Notes: generated from the sequence alone by a model not told the origin. A stretch of 64,000 nt of DNA from UBA6115 sp040776985 (GCA_040776985.1 JAXGZL010000001.1:310001-374000), one strand, 5' to 3'; counted from the first letter of the stretch, positions 33,212 to 42,121 are shown. A program made the numbers and translations.

Positions 33212-33220
33212 TGGTATAAT
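33212..33220 (+). promoter_or_regulatory. Extended -10 promoter of the hydrolase-acyltransferase operon
   Basis: TGGTATAAT (TGn plus consensus TATAAT at 33215-33220) 48 bp before the ATG; the -35 region is poor, as usual for extended -10 promoters. Confidence 0.6.
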
Positions 33221-33267
33221 CATGCACAGGGATTATCTGATTATCGCTGCGGGAAGGAGGGCTGCCC

Positions 33268-34161
33268 ATGCCAAGCGTCATCAGCATGCTGATGAAGGCC
33301 CAGATCAGCCTGCTTAACCCCCTGATCAACAACATGGAGCTGGACACCATGCGCCGTCTGCAGGACGGACTGGCTGCTCTGGGCGCCCGGGTCAGGGCGG
33401 GGCAGACCGTCAGCTGCGTGGAGGACCTGGTGACCTGCGAGGCCGCCTGGGCCTTTCCCCTGACAGGCACGGTGCGCAAGGCCATCCTCTACCTGCATGG
33501 CGGGGCCTTTACCGCCGGGTCCCTGGACTATGCCCAGGGCTTTGGCAGCATGCTGGCGCTGGAGACCGGCCAGGCCGCCCTTTGCCTGGCCTACAGGCTG
33601 GCGCCTGAAAACCCCTACCCGGCGGCGCTGGATGACGCGATGGCGGCCTACCGCCTGATGCTGACCCGCTTCAAGGCAGAGGACATCGCCCTGGTGGGGG
33701 AATCCGCCGGGGGCGGGCTGTGTTTCAGCCTGGCCATGCGCATCCGGGATGAGGGGCTGCCCATGCCTGACAAGCTGGTGGCGGTCTCCCCCTGGGGGGA
33801 CCTGAGCCTGCGCCCGGAGCCGGATGAAAAGCCGGAGCGGGACCCGGTGCTCAACCGGGAGGGCCTTTCCCGTTCCGCTGATATGTATTTGGTGGACCAT
33901 CCCGCCAATGACCCCTATGTCTCCCCGGTCTATGGGGATTTCAGGGGGCTGCCCAGAAGCCTTGTTATCGCCGGCGGGGACGAAATCCTGCTGCCGGATG
34001 CCCAGCGCCTGGCGGAAAGCCTGCAGGCGGCGGGCATCCCCTGCCAGCTGCATGTGGAGGAATGGATGTGGCATGTCTACCCCCTGTACCCGGTGCCGGA
34101 GGCCCGGGAGGCCCAGGCCATGATGCGGGACTTCCTGCAGGATAAGGAAGCCCTGGCGTGA
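33268..34161 (+). CDS. Alpha/beta hydrolase, hormone-sensitive-lipase family
   Basis: 297 residues without a signal peptide. Family IV lipase/esterase features: oxyanion motif LYLHGGAFTAGS (~75-86), nucleophile elbow LVGESAGGGL (Ser ~152), acid Asp in VIAGGDEILLPD (~238), and His in EWMWHVYPL (~268). Substrates are usually short acyl esters. The stop overlaps the start of the next gene by 4 bp (GTGA). Together with the acyltransferase-like and zinc-ribbon membrane genes it forms a tight three-gene unit. Confidence 0.9.
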   Translation: MPSVISMLMKAQISLLNPLINNMELDTMRRLQDGLAALGARVRAGQTVSCVEDLVTCEAAWAFPLTGTVRKAILYLHGGAFTAGSLDYAQGFGSMLALETGQAALCLAYRLAPENPYPAALDDAMAAYRLMLTRFKAEDIALVGESAGGGLCFSLAMRIRDEGLPMPDKLVAVSPWGDLSLRPEPDEKPERDPVLNREGLSRSADMYLVDHPANDPYVSPVYGDFRGLPRSLVIAGGDEILLPDAQRLAESLQAAGIPCQLHVEEWMWHVYPLYPVPEAREAQAMMRDFLQDKEALA

Positions 34162-35450
34162 GCAACACCAGAAGAAACCGGCCCTCGCCCGGTTGGCTGC
34201 GGCTTGACAACGCCGCCAAGATCTATCCCGCCGCCAGGTCCCGCAAGTGGATGGCGCTTTTCCGCGTGTCCATCACCCTGACAGAGCCGGTGGACGACGC
34301 CATCCTGCAAAAAGCCCTGCGGCAGGTGGTGAAGCGCATCCCCCTGCTGTCCTACCGCCTGAAGCGGGGGGTGTTCTGGTACTATTTTGACTGGCATGAA
34401 GCCCAGCCCGCCGTGCAGCCGGACGCCAGGAACCCGCTGCTTCCCATTGACCTGCAGAAAAACGGCGGCTTCCTCTTCCGGGTGCGCAGCTTTGACAAAC
34501 GCATCGCGCTGGAGATTTTCCATGCCCTGACCGACGGCACCGGCGGGGTCACCTTTCTGCTCACCCTGGCGGCGGAGTACTTAAGGCTCAAGCACGGCCC
34601 CCGGATGCCGGACGCCCCCCTGATGCTGGACACCCGGGAGGCGCCCGACCGGGAGGAGTGGGAGGACGCCTTCCTGCGCTATGCCCGGGACGCCGTCCGC
34701 CCCCGGGGGGAGGAGGCCGCCTGGCGCCTGCGGGGCAGCCGGGAGCCCCACGGCTACCTGCACCTGGTCACCGGAATCATGGACACCCAGGCCCTCATTG
34801 CCCTGGCCAAGGGGATGAACACCACGGTGAACAGCCTGCTGGCGGCCATCCTGCTCAAGGCGCTGCTGAAGGCCCGGGAGAAAAGCCCCCGGAAGGGCAA
34901 AAAGCCGGTGAAGCTGTCCCTGCCAGTGAACCTGAGGCGCTACTACCCCTCCCGGACGCTGCGCAACTTCTCCTCCTATGTGAACGTGCCGGTGCACCCG
35001 GAGTATGGGAACTATGAGCTGGAGGATCTGATCAAGCTGGTGGGGCACACCATGGGGCTGGAAACCCTGGAGCCGCTGATCAACGCCCGTTTTTCCGCCA
35101 ATGTGAAGGCGGAGCGCAGCCGGCTGATCCGGGTGTTCCCCCTGTTTTTAAAAAGCGCGGTGCTCAAGATGATGTACCGGGCCACCGGGGAGAACTACAT
35201 GACCAGCACGCTGTCAAACCTGGGCCTGATCAAGCTGCCACCGGGGATGGCCGCCCACACCCAGCGGATGGACTTCGTGCTGGGGGCAGCCATGCGCACC
35301 CCCATCAGCTGCGCCGCGCTCAGCGCCGCGGGCCACACCACGGTCACCTTCTCCAAAACCATCCGGGAGGCGGAGGTGGAGCGCGTCTTTTTCACCACCC
35401 TGATTGAGCTGGGTGTCCCGGTGACCATTGAGAGCAACTGGAGGGATTAG
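34158..35450 (+). CDS. Alcohol acetyltransferase/condensation-domain-like protein
   Basis: 430 residues from a GTG at 34158 coupled to the hydrolase stop. The N-terminal half has the CoA-dependent acyltransferase/condensation fold with the motif IFHALTDGTGGV (H-x-x-x-D-G, ~118-129), and the C-terminal half has NLRRYYPSRTLRNFSSYVNV, typical of AATase-like proteins. These join acyl groups to hydroxyls or amines. Its partner hydrolase and a membrane protein suggest making or remodelling an ester-linked lipid or cell-surface compound; that is inference. Confidence 0.75.
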   Translation: MSNTRRNRPSPGWLRLDNAAKIYPAARSRKWMALFRVSITLTEPVDDAILQKALRQVVKRIPLLSYRLKRGVFWYYFDWHEAQPAVQPDARNPLLPIDLQKNGGFLFRVRSFDKRIALEIFHALTDGTGGVTFLLTLAAEYLRLKHGPRMPDAPLMLDTREAPDREEWEDAFLRYARDAVRPRGEEAAWRLRGSREPHGYLHLVTGIMDTQALIALAKGMNTTVNSLLAAILLKALLKAREKSPRKGKKPVKLSLPVNLRRYYPSRTLRNFSSYVNVPVHPEYGNYELEDLIKLVGHTMGLETLEPLINARFSANVKAERSRLIRVFPLFLKSAVLKMMYRATGENYMTSTLSNLGLIKLPPGMAAHTQRMDFVLGAAMRTPISCAALSAAGHTTVTFSKTIREAEVERVFFTTLIELGVPVTIESNWRD

Positions 35451-36155
35451 ATGTCCTATTGTGTGGAGTGCGGGGTCAGGCTGGCAGCCTCGGAGCCCAA
35501 GTGCCCGCTGTGCGGCACGGTGGTCATGAACCCCAACCAGCCCAAGTGCGATGTGGTGGATGCCGCCCATCCCCAGACGATTGAAGAGGACTTCAACCGC
35601 CTGGACCGGCGCTTTGCCAGGCGGCTGTCCCTGCTGTTTCTGATGATCCCCATCGCCACCGTCCTTTTGATTGACATCATAGACGGGGGCGCCAGCTGGT
35701 CGCCCTATGTGGTGGGGGCCCTGGTGATGGGATACTGCTTCTTCGCCCTTCCGCTGCTGTTCCGCTTTTCCAAGCCCTATCCATACATCGTGGTGGATGT
35801 GCTGGCGCTGCTGGGCTTTTTATACCTGGTGGCCTGGATGGGAGACGGCCTGTCCTGGTATTTGAGCCTGGTGCTGCCGCTGATCACGCTGCTTGGGGTC
35901 ATTACCCTGCTGATGCTGCTGGCGCTGCGGCGGCTGGAACTGATGCGGCTGTACCGGATGTCGCTGACGGTGCTGCTACTGGCGCTGTTTGCCATCGGGC
36001 TTGAAATCATCGTGGACCTGAACGCCTGGGGGCATATCCACCTGGGATGGTCCATCTATTCCGCCATCCCTCTGGTGGTGATCGCCCTGATGCTGGCGGG
36101 GCTGGAGCAGAACAAGACCCTGAAGGAAGAGGTCAGAAAGCGCCTGTTCATGTAG
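35451..36155 (+). CDS. Zinc-ribbon membrane protein (DUF6320-like)
   Basis: 234 residues. The N-terminal zinc ribbon has two CxxC pairs: CVECGVRL and CPLCGTVV (residues 4-24). Six membrane helices follow between ~58 and 222. The gene begins right after the acyltransferase stop codon (TAG-ATG), so translation is coupled. Function unknown; I recall this set of three genes together in Clostridia, but cannot verify it here. Confidence 0.75.
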   Translation: MSYCVECGVRLAASEPKCPLCGTVVMNPNQPKCDVVDAAHPQTIEEDFNRLDRRFARRLSLLFLMIPIATVLLIDIIDGGASWSPYVVGALVMGYCFFALPLLFRFSKPYPYIVVDVLALLGFLYLVAWMGDGLSWYLSLVLPLITLLGVITLLMLLALRRLELMRLYRMSLTVLLLALFAIGLEIIVDLNAWGHIHLGWSIYSAIPLVVIALMLAGLEQNKTLKEEVRKRLFM

Positions 36156-36165
36156 GATGCGGCGC

Positions 36166-36194
36166 TTGTTATCACATATCACACATGCTATAAT
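36166..36194 (+). promoter_or_regulatory. Promoter of the murB-whiA-crh operon
   Basis: TTGTTA (36166-36171), 17-bp spacer, TATAAT (36189-36194), 25 bp before the murB ATG. Confidence 0.75.
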
Positions 36195-36219
36195 GCGTGT
36201 AAGACACGGAGGATACACC

Positions 36220-37137
36220 ATGACAAGGGATGACCGGGCGGCCTGGCAGACGCTTTGCCAGGACCGCTTTGAGGCGGATGTTCCCCTTTCCCGCTATACC
36301 ACCATCAAAACCGGCGGGCCTGCCAAATGGTTTTTGGACGCCCGGGGGGAGGAGGAGATCACCCAGTCCCTGAGCCTGGCCAGGCGCATGGGGGTTCCGG
36401 CGCTGGTGATGGGCTGCGGCTCCAACCTGTTGGTGTCTGACGCCGGCTTTGACGGGCTGGTGGTGCACCTGGGGGAGGGCTTTTCCCGGGTGACCCTGTC
36501 GGGCAGTCACCTGCGGGCCCAGGCGGGCATCAGCCTGAAGGCCCTGTCCTATTTCGCGGCGGATAACGGCCTGGCGGGCCTGTCCTTCGCGGCGGGCATC
36601 CCCGGCTCCCTGGGGGGCGGCGCCTATATGAACGCGGGCGCCTTCGGCGGGGAACTGTCCCAGCTGATCACCTTCCTGGACTGCCTGGACCAGAAGGGCA
36701 GGCGGCTCACCATCACCCGCCATCAGGCGGACTTTGGCTATCGCCACAGCCGCATGATGGAGGAGGGCCTGGTGGTGCTGGGGGCTGAGCTTGAGCTGCA
36801 GCCCGGCAACAAGGAGGACCTGTACCAGCAGATGCGGGAATACCAGGAGGCCCGGCGGGCCAAGCAGCCCCTGACCTGGCCCTCTGCCGGCTCCTTCTTC
36901 AAGCGTCCCGCCGGGCTTTTCGCGGGGGCCCTGATCGAGCAGGCCGGCCTTAAGGGGACCACCATCGGCGGCGCCCAGGTAAGTGAAAAGCACGCCGGCT
37001 TTATGATCAACATCGGGGACGCCACCACCCGGGACTTTTTGCAGCTGAAAAGCCAGGTGCAGCGCCGGGTGCAGGAGCAGTTTGGCGTGATGCTGGAGCC
37101 GGAAGTGCGCATCATCGGGGATGTGACGGAGGAATGA
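36220..37137 (+). CDS. murB: UDP-N-acetylenolpyruvoylglucosamine reductase
   Basis: 305 residues starting MTRDDRAAWQTL (36220), GGAGG upstream; the open frame further upstream is promoter DNA. MurB reduces UDP-GlcNAc-enolpyruvate with NADPH and FAD, the second step of peptidoglycan precursor synthesis. Diagnostic: NTTIKTGGPA-like YTTIKTGGPAKWF, ALVMGCGSNLLVSDAGF (FAD site), AGIPGSLGGGAYMNAGAFGGE, and PSAGSFFKRP with the catalytic Ser (~225). The length is that of type II MurB. Overlaps whiA by 4 bp. Confidence 0.96.
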   Translation: MTRDDRAAWQTLCQDRFEADVPLSRYTTIKTGGPAKWFLDARGEEEITQSLSLARRMGVPALVMGCGSNLLVSDAGFDGLVVHLGEGFSRVTLSGSHLRAQAGISLKALSYFAADNGLAGLSFAAGIPGSLGGGAYMNAGAFGGELSQLITFLDCLDQKGRRLTITRHQADFGYRHSRMMEEGLVVLGAELELQPGNKEDLYQQMREYQEARRAKQPLTWPSAGSFFKRPAGLFAGALIEQAGLKGTTIGGAQVSEKHAGFMINIGDATTRDFLQLKSQVQRRVQEQFGVMLEPEVRIIGDVTEE

Positions 37138-38072
37138 GCTTTACCCGGGACGTGAAAACAGAGCTGGTGGCCATTCCCATCACCCGGGAATGCTGCGCCA
37201 GGGCGGAACTGGCGGCCCTCACCCGGGGGGCATCCTTTTTAAGCCTATCAGGCGGCAAGGGATTAAGCCTTAACTACCGGACGGAAAACCCGGCGGTGCT
37301 GCGGCGCATCCTGCTGCTTCTGCGCTTCACCGGCGCCACCCAGGACAAGCCCCAGCTGCTGCTGAGGAAGCGCTTTGGGGTGCACCGGCTGTATCTGCTG
37401 GCCTTAAGCCAGCCAGACAGCCGCCGGGTCTTGCTGGCGCAGGGCATGCTGGTGGAGGATGACCAGGGGGAGGAGCAGTTCCGCACCCCTTCCCGGCAGG
37501 TGACCCGGCGCGGCTGCTGCCGCAGGGCCTATGTCAGGGGCGCCTTCCTGGCCTCCGGCTTTATCGCGGAACCCAGGCGCAGCTACCACGCGGAGTGGGT
37601 GCTGCCGGATGAGTCCGCCGCCCGGCACCTGCAGCGGGTGCTGAGCCACCTGGGCCTGGCGGGCAGAATTCACCGCCGGCGCGGCCAGGGCATCCTGTAC
37701 CTGAAGGACGGGGATGAGGTGTCCGCCCTGCTGAAATTGATGGAGGCCTCCCGGGCGGTGCTGTCCTTTGAAAATGACCGGGCAGAGAAGAGCCTGAAGG
37801 CGGACGCCACCCGGGCCTTCAACTGCGACCAGGGCAACCTGGGGCGTCAGCTGGATGCGGCAGGGCAGCAGATCGCGGCGATTGAGGCCATCTCGCTTAA
37901 AAGCGGGCTCACCTCCCTGCCCCCCGCCCTTGAGGCCCTGGCCCGGCTACGCCTGGCCAACCCGGAAAAGAGCCTGGAGGAACTGGGGCAGATGCTCAGC
38001 CCCCCCATCAGCAAATCCGGCGTGCAGCATCGCATGCGGCGCCTGATCAAAGAAAGCGAAAAAGCAGTGTAG
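37134..38072 (+). CDS. whiA: DNA-binding protein WhiA
   Basis: 312 residues. N-terminal LAGLIDADG-homing-endonuclease-like fold (YVRGAFLASGFIAEPRRSYHAEW, in pieces) and a C-terminal helix-turn-helix (LEELGQMLSPPISKSGVQHRMRRL, abbreviated: SKSGVQHRMRRL). WhiA affects division and sporulation control in Gram-positive bacteria and is normally encoded after rapZ and yvcK. Here it follows murB directly with a 4-bp overlap, so rapZ and yvcK are missing from this spot. The Crh-like gene after it keeps the usual order. Confidence 0.95.
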   Translation: MSFTRDVKTELVAIPITRECCARAELAALTRGASFLSLSGGKGLSLNYRTENPAVLRRILLLLRFTGATQDKPQLLLRKRFGVHRLYLLALSQPDSRRVLLAQGMLVEDDQGEEQFRTPSRQVTRRGCCRRAYVRGAFLASGFIAEPRRSYHAEWVLPDESAARHLQRVLSHLGLAGRIHRRRGQGILYLKDGDEVSALLKLMEASRAVLSFENDRAEKSLKADATRAFNCDQGNLGRQLDAAGQQIAAIEAISLKSGLTSLPPALEALARLRLANPEKSLEELGQMLSPPISKSGVQHRMRRLIKESEKAV

Positions 38073-38092
38073 CACAGAAAGGCGGTGTTTCC

Positions 38093-38374
38093 ATGGTTTC
38101 CAGGTCTCTGGTGCTGGGCGGGGAACTTCCCTTTTCCTCCGACCGCCTCAAGCGCCTGGTGAGCGCTGCCGGCAACCTGAAGGTGCGGATCATCATCCGG
38201 CAGGGCAACAACACCTATAACGGCAAGTCCCTCCTGGGGCTGATGGCCCTGTCCCGGGGCGGGGTGCGGGAGGTGACCCTGGTGGTGGAAGGGGAGGGAG
38301 AGCAGGAAGCGGCCGAGCTGATGAGCGCCCTGCTGTGCGAGGAAATGCCCGCCGAAGGCGTCAAGATGCCCTAA
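38093..38374 (+). CDS. crh: Crh-like HPr family protein without the phosphocarrier histidine
   Basis: 93 residues. The HPr fold is visible (MVSRSLVLGG, VRIIIRQGNNTYNGKSLLGL, EVTLVVEGEGEQEAAELMSAL). Ser-46 is kept in NGKSLLGLMAL, the HPr-kinase target. The His-15 motif GLHARPA is replaced by ELPFSSDRL, so it cannot carry phosphate in the PTS. This is the Crh pattern: a regulator phosphorylated on serine for CcpA-type catabolite control or metabolic sensing. Follows whiA by 20 bp with AAAGG upstream. Confidence 0.82.
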   Translation: MVSRSLVLGGELPFSSDRLKRLVSAAGNLKVRIIIRQGNNTYNGKSLLGLMALSRGGVREVTLVVEGEGEQEAAELMSALLCEEMPAEGVKMP

Positions 38375-38388
38375 ATATGGCGAATCTG

Positions 38389-38417
38389 TTGACACATTGT
38401 CATATTCCTGTTATAAA
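38389..38417 (+). promoter_or_regulatory. Promoter of the VanY-type carboxypeptidase gene
   Basis: Consensus TTGACA (38389-38394), 17-bp spacer, TATAAA (38412-38417). Confidence 0.8.
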
Positions 38418-38465
38418 TGAACCAGATTCTACGCATCACACGCGCCTCAGTGCGAAAGGATGATC

Positions 38466-39608
38466 ATGATGTCAAACACAAAGAAAGCTGACCCCTACCG
38501 CAGGCTTCTGAAATGGACCATCGTCCTGCTGGTGCTGTTGGCCCTTCTTGCCACAGCCTATGTTCTGATGGACAAATACCAGCAGGGGGAGCGGGACCGC
38601 CAGGCCCTGCGGATTGAGGAGGAAAACAAGGAGCTGATCCAGGCCTATAACAAGCGTCTGGCGGACTTCCAGGCCAGCCAGCAGACCACCGAGGAGGAGA
38701 AGCCCTGGCCCAGCCCCAAGGAAAGCGGCTGGGATGTGGTGGACCTGAGCGAGTTCCCCGTGAAGGCGGAAAGCGAAGCCGTCGTCACCCGGGAGGAGCT
38801 GCTGCTGGGCGGCCTTCTGCTGGTGAACCGCTGGCACGCGATGCCGCCTGACTTCACCCTGGCGGAGCCCCACCTCAAGTCCATCGGGACAGAGACCAGC
38901 TTCCGCGTTGGCGTCACCAACCGGGAGGTGAAGCTGCTGGCCCCTGTGATCACCGCCCTTGACGGGATGGTGGCCGCCGCCAAGACGGCGGGGCTGCAGG
39001 ACTACATCGTGCGCCAGGGCTATCGCACCGCCCAGGAACAGACGGAGATCTGGGACAAGGAGCTGGCCCTGTACGCGGAGCGCTACTCCGGCGACGCCCT
39101 GATAGAAAAGGCCCGGGTGCGGGTGGCCTATCCGGGCACCAGCGACTATCACACCGGCATGTCCTTTTTCATGGATGTCTACAACCGCAACGACAGCGCG
39201 CTCAACGCCATGGCCTTCCAGACCACGGCCCAGTCCAAGTGGCTCAACGAAAACGCCGCGGAGCACGGCTTCATCTTCCGCTTCCCGCTTGAAAACTATC
39301 CCACCCCGGGCACCGTGGACAAGGCGCACAAAACCGGCATCAACCTCAAGGACATGGACGTCTACCGCTATGTGGGGGTACCCCATGCCCTGGCCATGAA
39401 GGCGATGGACTTCTGCCTGGAGGAATACATCGACTACCTCATCGCCCATCCCCACATCGCCCTGTATCAGGACGGCGCGCTGAAGTACGAAATCTACCGG
39501 GTGGAGGGCGGCAACGCGGACAGCACCATCCAGCTGACCGCGGGCGCCAAATCCTACATCGCCTCCACCGACAACATGAACGGCCTGGTGGTGGCCATCA
39601 GCTACTGA
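38466..39608 (+). CDS. Membrane-anchored D,D-carboxypeptidase (VanY/DacB family)
   Basis: 380 residues from 38466 (AAAGG 6 nt upstream; ATGs at 38460 and 38469 are alternatives). One membrane helix (~18-38), a coiled linker, then the peptidase M15B domain. Family landmarks: IVRQGYRTAQEQTEIWDKEL, PGTSDYHTGMSFFMDV (zinc His and Asp; family SEHQTGLAVD), and YRYVGVPHALAM with the last His. It trims the terminal D-Ala from muropeptides outside the membrane. Own promoter and terminator, so monocistronic. The usual Gln after the first His is Thr here (YHTG). Confidence 0.85.
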   Translation: MMSNTKKADPYRRLLKWTIVLLVLLALLATAYVLMDKYQQGERDRQALRIEEENKELIQAYNKRLADFQASQQTTEEEKPWPSPKESGWDVVDLSEFPVKAESEAVVTREELLLGGLLLVNRWHAMPPDFTLAEPHLKSIGTETSFRVGVTNREVKLLAPVITALDGMVAAAKTAGLQDYIVRQGYRTAQEQTEIWDKELALYAERYSGDALIEKARVRVAYPGTSDYHTGMSFFMDVYNRNDSALNAMAFQTTAQSKWLNENAAEHGFIFRFPLENYPTPGTVDKAHKTGINLKDMDVYRYVGVPHALAMKAMDFCLEEYIDYLIAHPHIALYQDGALKYEIYRVEGGNADSTIQLTAGAKSYIASTDNMNGLVVAISY

Positions 39609-39622
39609 TTCCTGCCCTGTTG

Positions 39623-39659
39623 GCCGGGTCCGGACCAGCGCCGGAACCCGGCTTTTTTT
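39623..39659 (+). terminator. Intrinsic terminator of the carboxypeptidase gene
   Basis: GCCGGGTCCGG/CCGGAACCCGGC stem (39623-39652) followed by seven T. Confidence 0.88.
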
Positions 39660-39670
39660 GTGTCCTTCCC

Positions 39671-39698
39671 TTGATAGTCTGAAAATCCCGGGTATGAT
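39671..39698 (+). promoter_or_regulatory. Promoter of serC-serA
   Basis: TTGATA (39671-39676), 16-bp spacer, TATGAT (39693-39698). The ~65-nt leader shows no T-box or riboswitch. Confidence 0.65.
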
Positions 39699-39767
39699 CT
39701 ATGGCAAAGAGAACAGGCCAAAAGACCGATGGATTGACCCCACTTTGGGACAGGAGGCAAGGAAGAC

Positions 39768-40847
39768 ATGGGCAGGGTTTATAATTTCTCGGCAGGGCCA
39801 GCCTGCATGCCGGAGGAAGTGCTGAAAGAGGCCGCGGCGGAGATGCTGGATTATAAAGGCACAGGGCAGTCGGTGATGGAGATGAGCCACCGCTCCCCCG
39901 CCTTTGAAGAGATTTTGCATGACGCGGAAAACAGCCTGCGCCGCCTGGCGGGCATCCCTGATGACTACGGGGTGCTGTTTTTGCAGGGCGGCGGGCACAC
40001 CCAGTTTGCCATGGTGCCGCTGAACCTGACGAAAAAGGGCAAGGCGGATTATCTTCTCACCGGCACCTGGGCCAAAAAGGCGGCCCAGGAGGCAAGACGC
40101 TACACCGATGTGAAGGTGGTGGCCACCAGCGAACCGGACAACTTCACCCATATCCCGGCGCTGGAGGATCTTCCCCTCAGGGCTGACGCTGACTATGTGC
40201 ATATCTGTGAGAACAACACCGTCTACGGCACCAAATACCACCAGCTGCCGGACACCGGGGAGGTGCCCCTGGTGGCGGACCTGTCCTCCTGCATCCTCTC
40301 TGAGCCCCTGGAGGTCAGCCGCTACGGGCTGATCTATGCCGGGGCACAGAAAAACCTGGGGCCTGCCGGGCTGACCATCGCCATCATCCGCAAGGACCTG
40401 GTGCGGGAGGAGGTGCTGGAGAGCACCCCCACCATGCTGCGCTACAAAACCCACCTGGACGCGGGCAGCCTGTACAACACGCCCCCCTGCTATGCCATCT
40501 ACATCTGCGGCAAGGTGTTCCACTGGCTGGAGAAAAAGGGCGGACTTGAAGCCATGGGGCAGGAAAACGCCCGGAAGGCGGGCCTGCTGTATGATTATCT
40601 GGACAGGAGCGAGCTGTTTAAGGGAACGGTCAGGAAGGACAGCCGTTCCCTGATGAACGTCACCTTCACCACCGAGGACAAGGAAAAGGACGCGGCCTTT
40701 GTGGCGGGCACCGAGGCGGCTGGGCTGATTGGCCTGAAAGGCCACCGCTCCGTGGGCGGCATGCGGGCCAGCCTGTACAACGCCATGCCCTATCAGGGGG
40801 TGGAGGCGCTGGTCCTTCACATGGCAGAATATGAGAGGGCAAGATAA
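39768..40847 (+). CDS. serC: Phosphoserine aminotransferase
   Basis: 359 residues. Converts 3-phosphohydroxypyruvate and glutamate to phosphoserine. Start MGRVYNFSAGPACMPEEVL and MSHRSPAFEEI are typical; FLQGGGHTQFAMVPLNL is the phosphate-binding region, and the PLP lysine is in YAGAQKNLGPAGLT (~195). SVGGMRASLYNA near the end is the family substrate-binding segment. GGAGGCAAGG precedes the ATG. Directly joined to serA. serB is not in the window. Confidence 0.97.
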   Translation: MGRVYNFSAGPACMPEEVLKEAAAEMLDYKGTGQSVMEMSHRSPAFEEILHDAENSLRRLAGIPDDYGVLFLQGGGHTQFAMVPLNLTKKGKADYLLTGTWAKKAAQEARRYTDVKVVATSEPDNFTHIPALEDLPLRADADYVHICENNTVYGTKYHQLPDTGEVPLVADLSSCILSEPLEVSRYGLIYAGAQKNLGPAGLTIAIIRKDLVREEVLESTPTMLRYKTHLDAGSLYNTPPCYAIYICGKVFHWLEKKGGLEAMGQENARKAGLLYDYLDRSELFKGTVRKDSRSLMNVTFTTEDKEKDAAFVAGTEAAGLIGLKGHRSVGGMRASLYNAMPYQGVEALVLHMAEYERAR

Positions 40848-42059
40848 ATGTTGAAACAGCGTAACGCGGCCTGTCTGAATGACATCTCCCCCAAGGGGCT
40901 TGCGGAGTTCAGCGAGAACTTCACCCTGGGAAGCGACCCCCTGGACTCGGACTGCTGGCTGGTGCGCTCCGCCGACCTGCTGGAGATGCCCCTGCCCAGC
41001 CGCCTGCGCACCATCGCCAGGGCGGGGGCCGGGGTCAACAACATCCCCCTGGAGCGCTGCACCGACCAGGGCATCGTGGTGTTCAACACCCCGGGCGCCA
41101 ACGCCAACGCGGTGGCGGAGCTGGTGGTGGCCGGGATGCTGCTGGCCTCCCGGGATGTGGTGGGGGGCATCAACTGGGTGCGTGAGCAGCCGGTGGATGA
41201 GGGCCTTGCCCAGCGCCTGGAAAAGGGCAAGAAGGCCTTTGCCGGCACCGAGATCAAGGGCCGCAGGCTGGGCGTGATCGGCCTGGGGGCGGTGGGCCAT
41301 CTGGTGGCCAACGCGGCCATCAGCATGGGCATGGAGGTCTACGGCTTTGACCCGCACATCTCCATTGAGTTCGCGCTGAAGCTGTCCCGGGCGGTCAACC
41401 ATGTCACCCAGCTGGACGAACTGCTCAGCGCCTGCGAGTTCATCACCATCCATGTGCCCCTGCTGCCCCAGACCAGGGGCTTTATCGGGGCGGAGCAGAT
41501 CGGCAGGATGCAGGACGGCGCGGTGCTGCTGAACTTTGCCCGGGACCAGCTGGTGGATGAAGCGGCGGTGGGGGAGGCCCTGAAAAGCGGCAAGCTGCGC
41601 CGCTATGTGACCGACTTTGCCAACCAGGAGGTGATGAGCCTCCCCAACACCCTGGTGCTGCCCCACCTGGGGGCCGCCACCGAGGAGGCTGAGGAGAACT
41701 GCGCGGTGATGGCGGTGCGCCAGGTGAAGGACTACCTGAACAACGGCAACATCAAGAACTCGGTCAACTTCCCCGCCCTCACCCTGGGGGAGGCCAGGTG
41801 GCCCACCCGGGTGATGGTGCTGCACCGCAATGTGCCGGGCATCCTCAGCAAAATCACCACCCTCTTTGGGGAGGCCCAGATCAACATCGAGCAGATGGTC
41901 TCCGCCAGCCGGGAGGGCGTGGCCTGCGCCCTGTTTGATGTGTCGGTGAACGTGCTGCGGGAGTTTGCGATGCAGCTCCAGTCCCAGCCGGACATCCTGA
42001 AGGTGCGGGTCATCTATGGCAAGGAGGAGCCCCTGCAGGCCTTGCAGCAGCAATACTGA
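40848..42059 (+). CDS. serA: D-3-phosphoglycerate dehydrogenase
   Basis: 403 residues; ATG follows the serC stop immediately. First enzyme of serine synthesis. NAD-binding motif LGVIGLGAVGHLVANAAISMG (~145), catalytic Arg in LNFARDQLVDEAAV and His in VLPHLGAATEEAEEN. A C-terminal ACT domain (~320-395, VPGILSKITTLFGEAQINIEQ in part) suggests serine feedback. The short form lacks the intervening ASB domain. The normally conserved Gly after the catalytic Arg (ARG) is Asp here. Confidence 0.94.
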   Translation: MLKQRNAACLNDISPKGLAEFSENFTLGSDPLDSDCWLVRSADLLEMPLPSRLRTIARAGAGVNNIPLERCTDQGIVVFNTPGANANAVAELVVAGMLLASRDVVGGINWVREQPVDEGLAQRLEKGKKAFAGTEIKGRRLGVIGLGAVGHLVANAAISMGMEVYGFDPHISIEFALKLSRAVNHVTQLDELLSACEFITIHVPLLPQTRGFIGAEQIGRMQDGAVLLNFARDQLVDEAAVGEALKSGKLRRYVTDFANQEVMSLPNTLVLPHLGAATEEAEENCAVMAVRQVKDYLNNGNIKNSVNFPALTLGEARWPTRVMVLHRNVPGILSKITTLFGEAQINIEQMVSASREGVACALFDVSVNVLREFAMQLQSQPDILKVRVIYGKEEPLQALQQQY

Positions 42060-42078
42060 CATATAAGCGCATACAAAA

Positions 42079-42105
42079 GGGGCTTCCGTACAGCTGCGGA
42101 AGCCC
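42079..42105. terminator. Bidirectional terminator between serA and the PfkB gene
   Basis: Perfect 10-bp stem GGGGCTTCCG/CGGAAGCCCC, flanked by T-rich ends on both strands; serves two convergent operons. Confidence 0.85.
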
Positions 42106-42121
42106 CCTTTGCATTTTGCTA

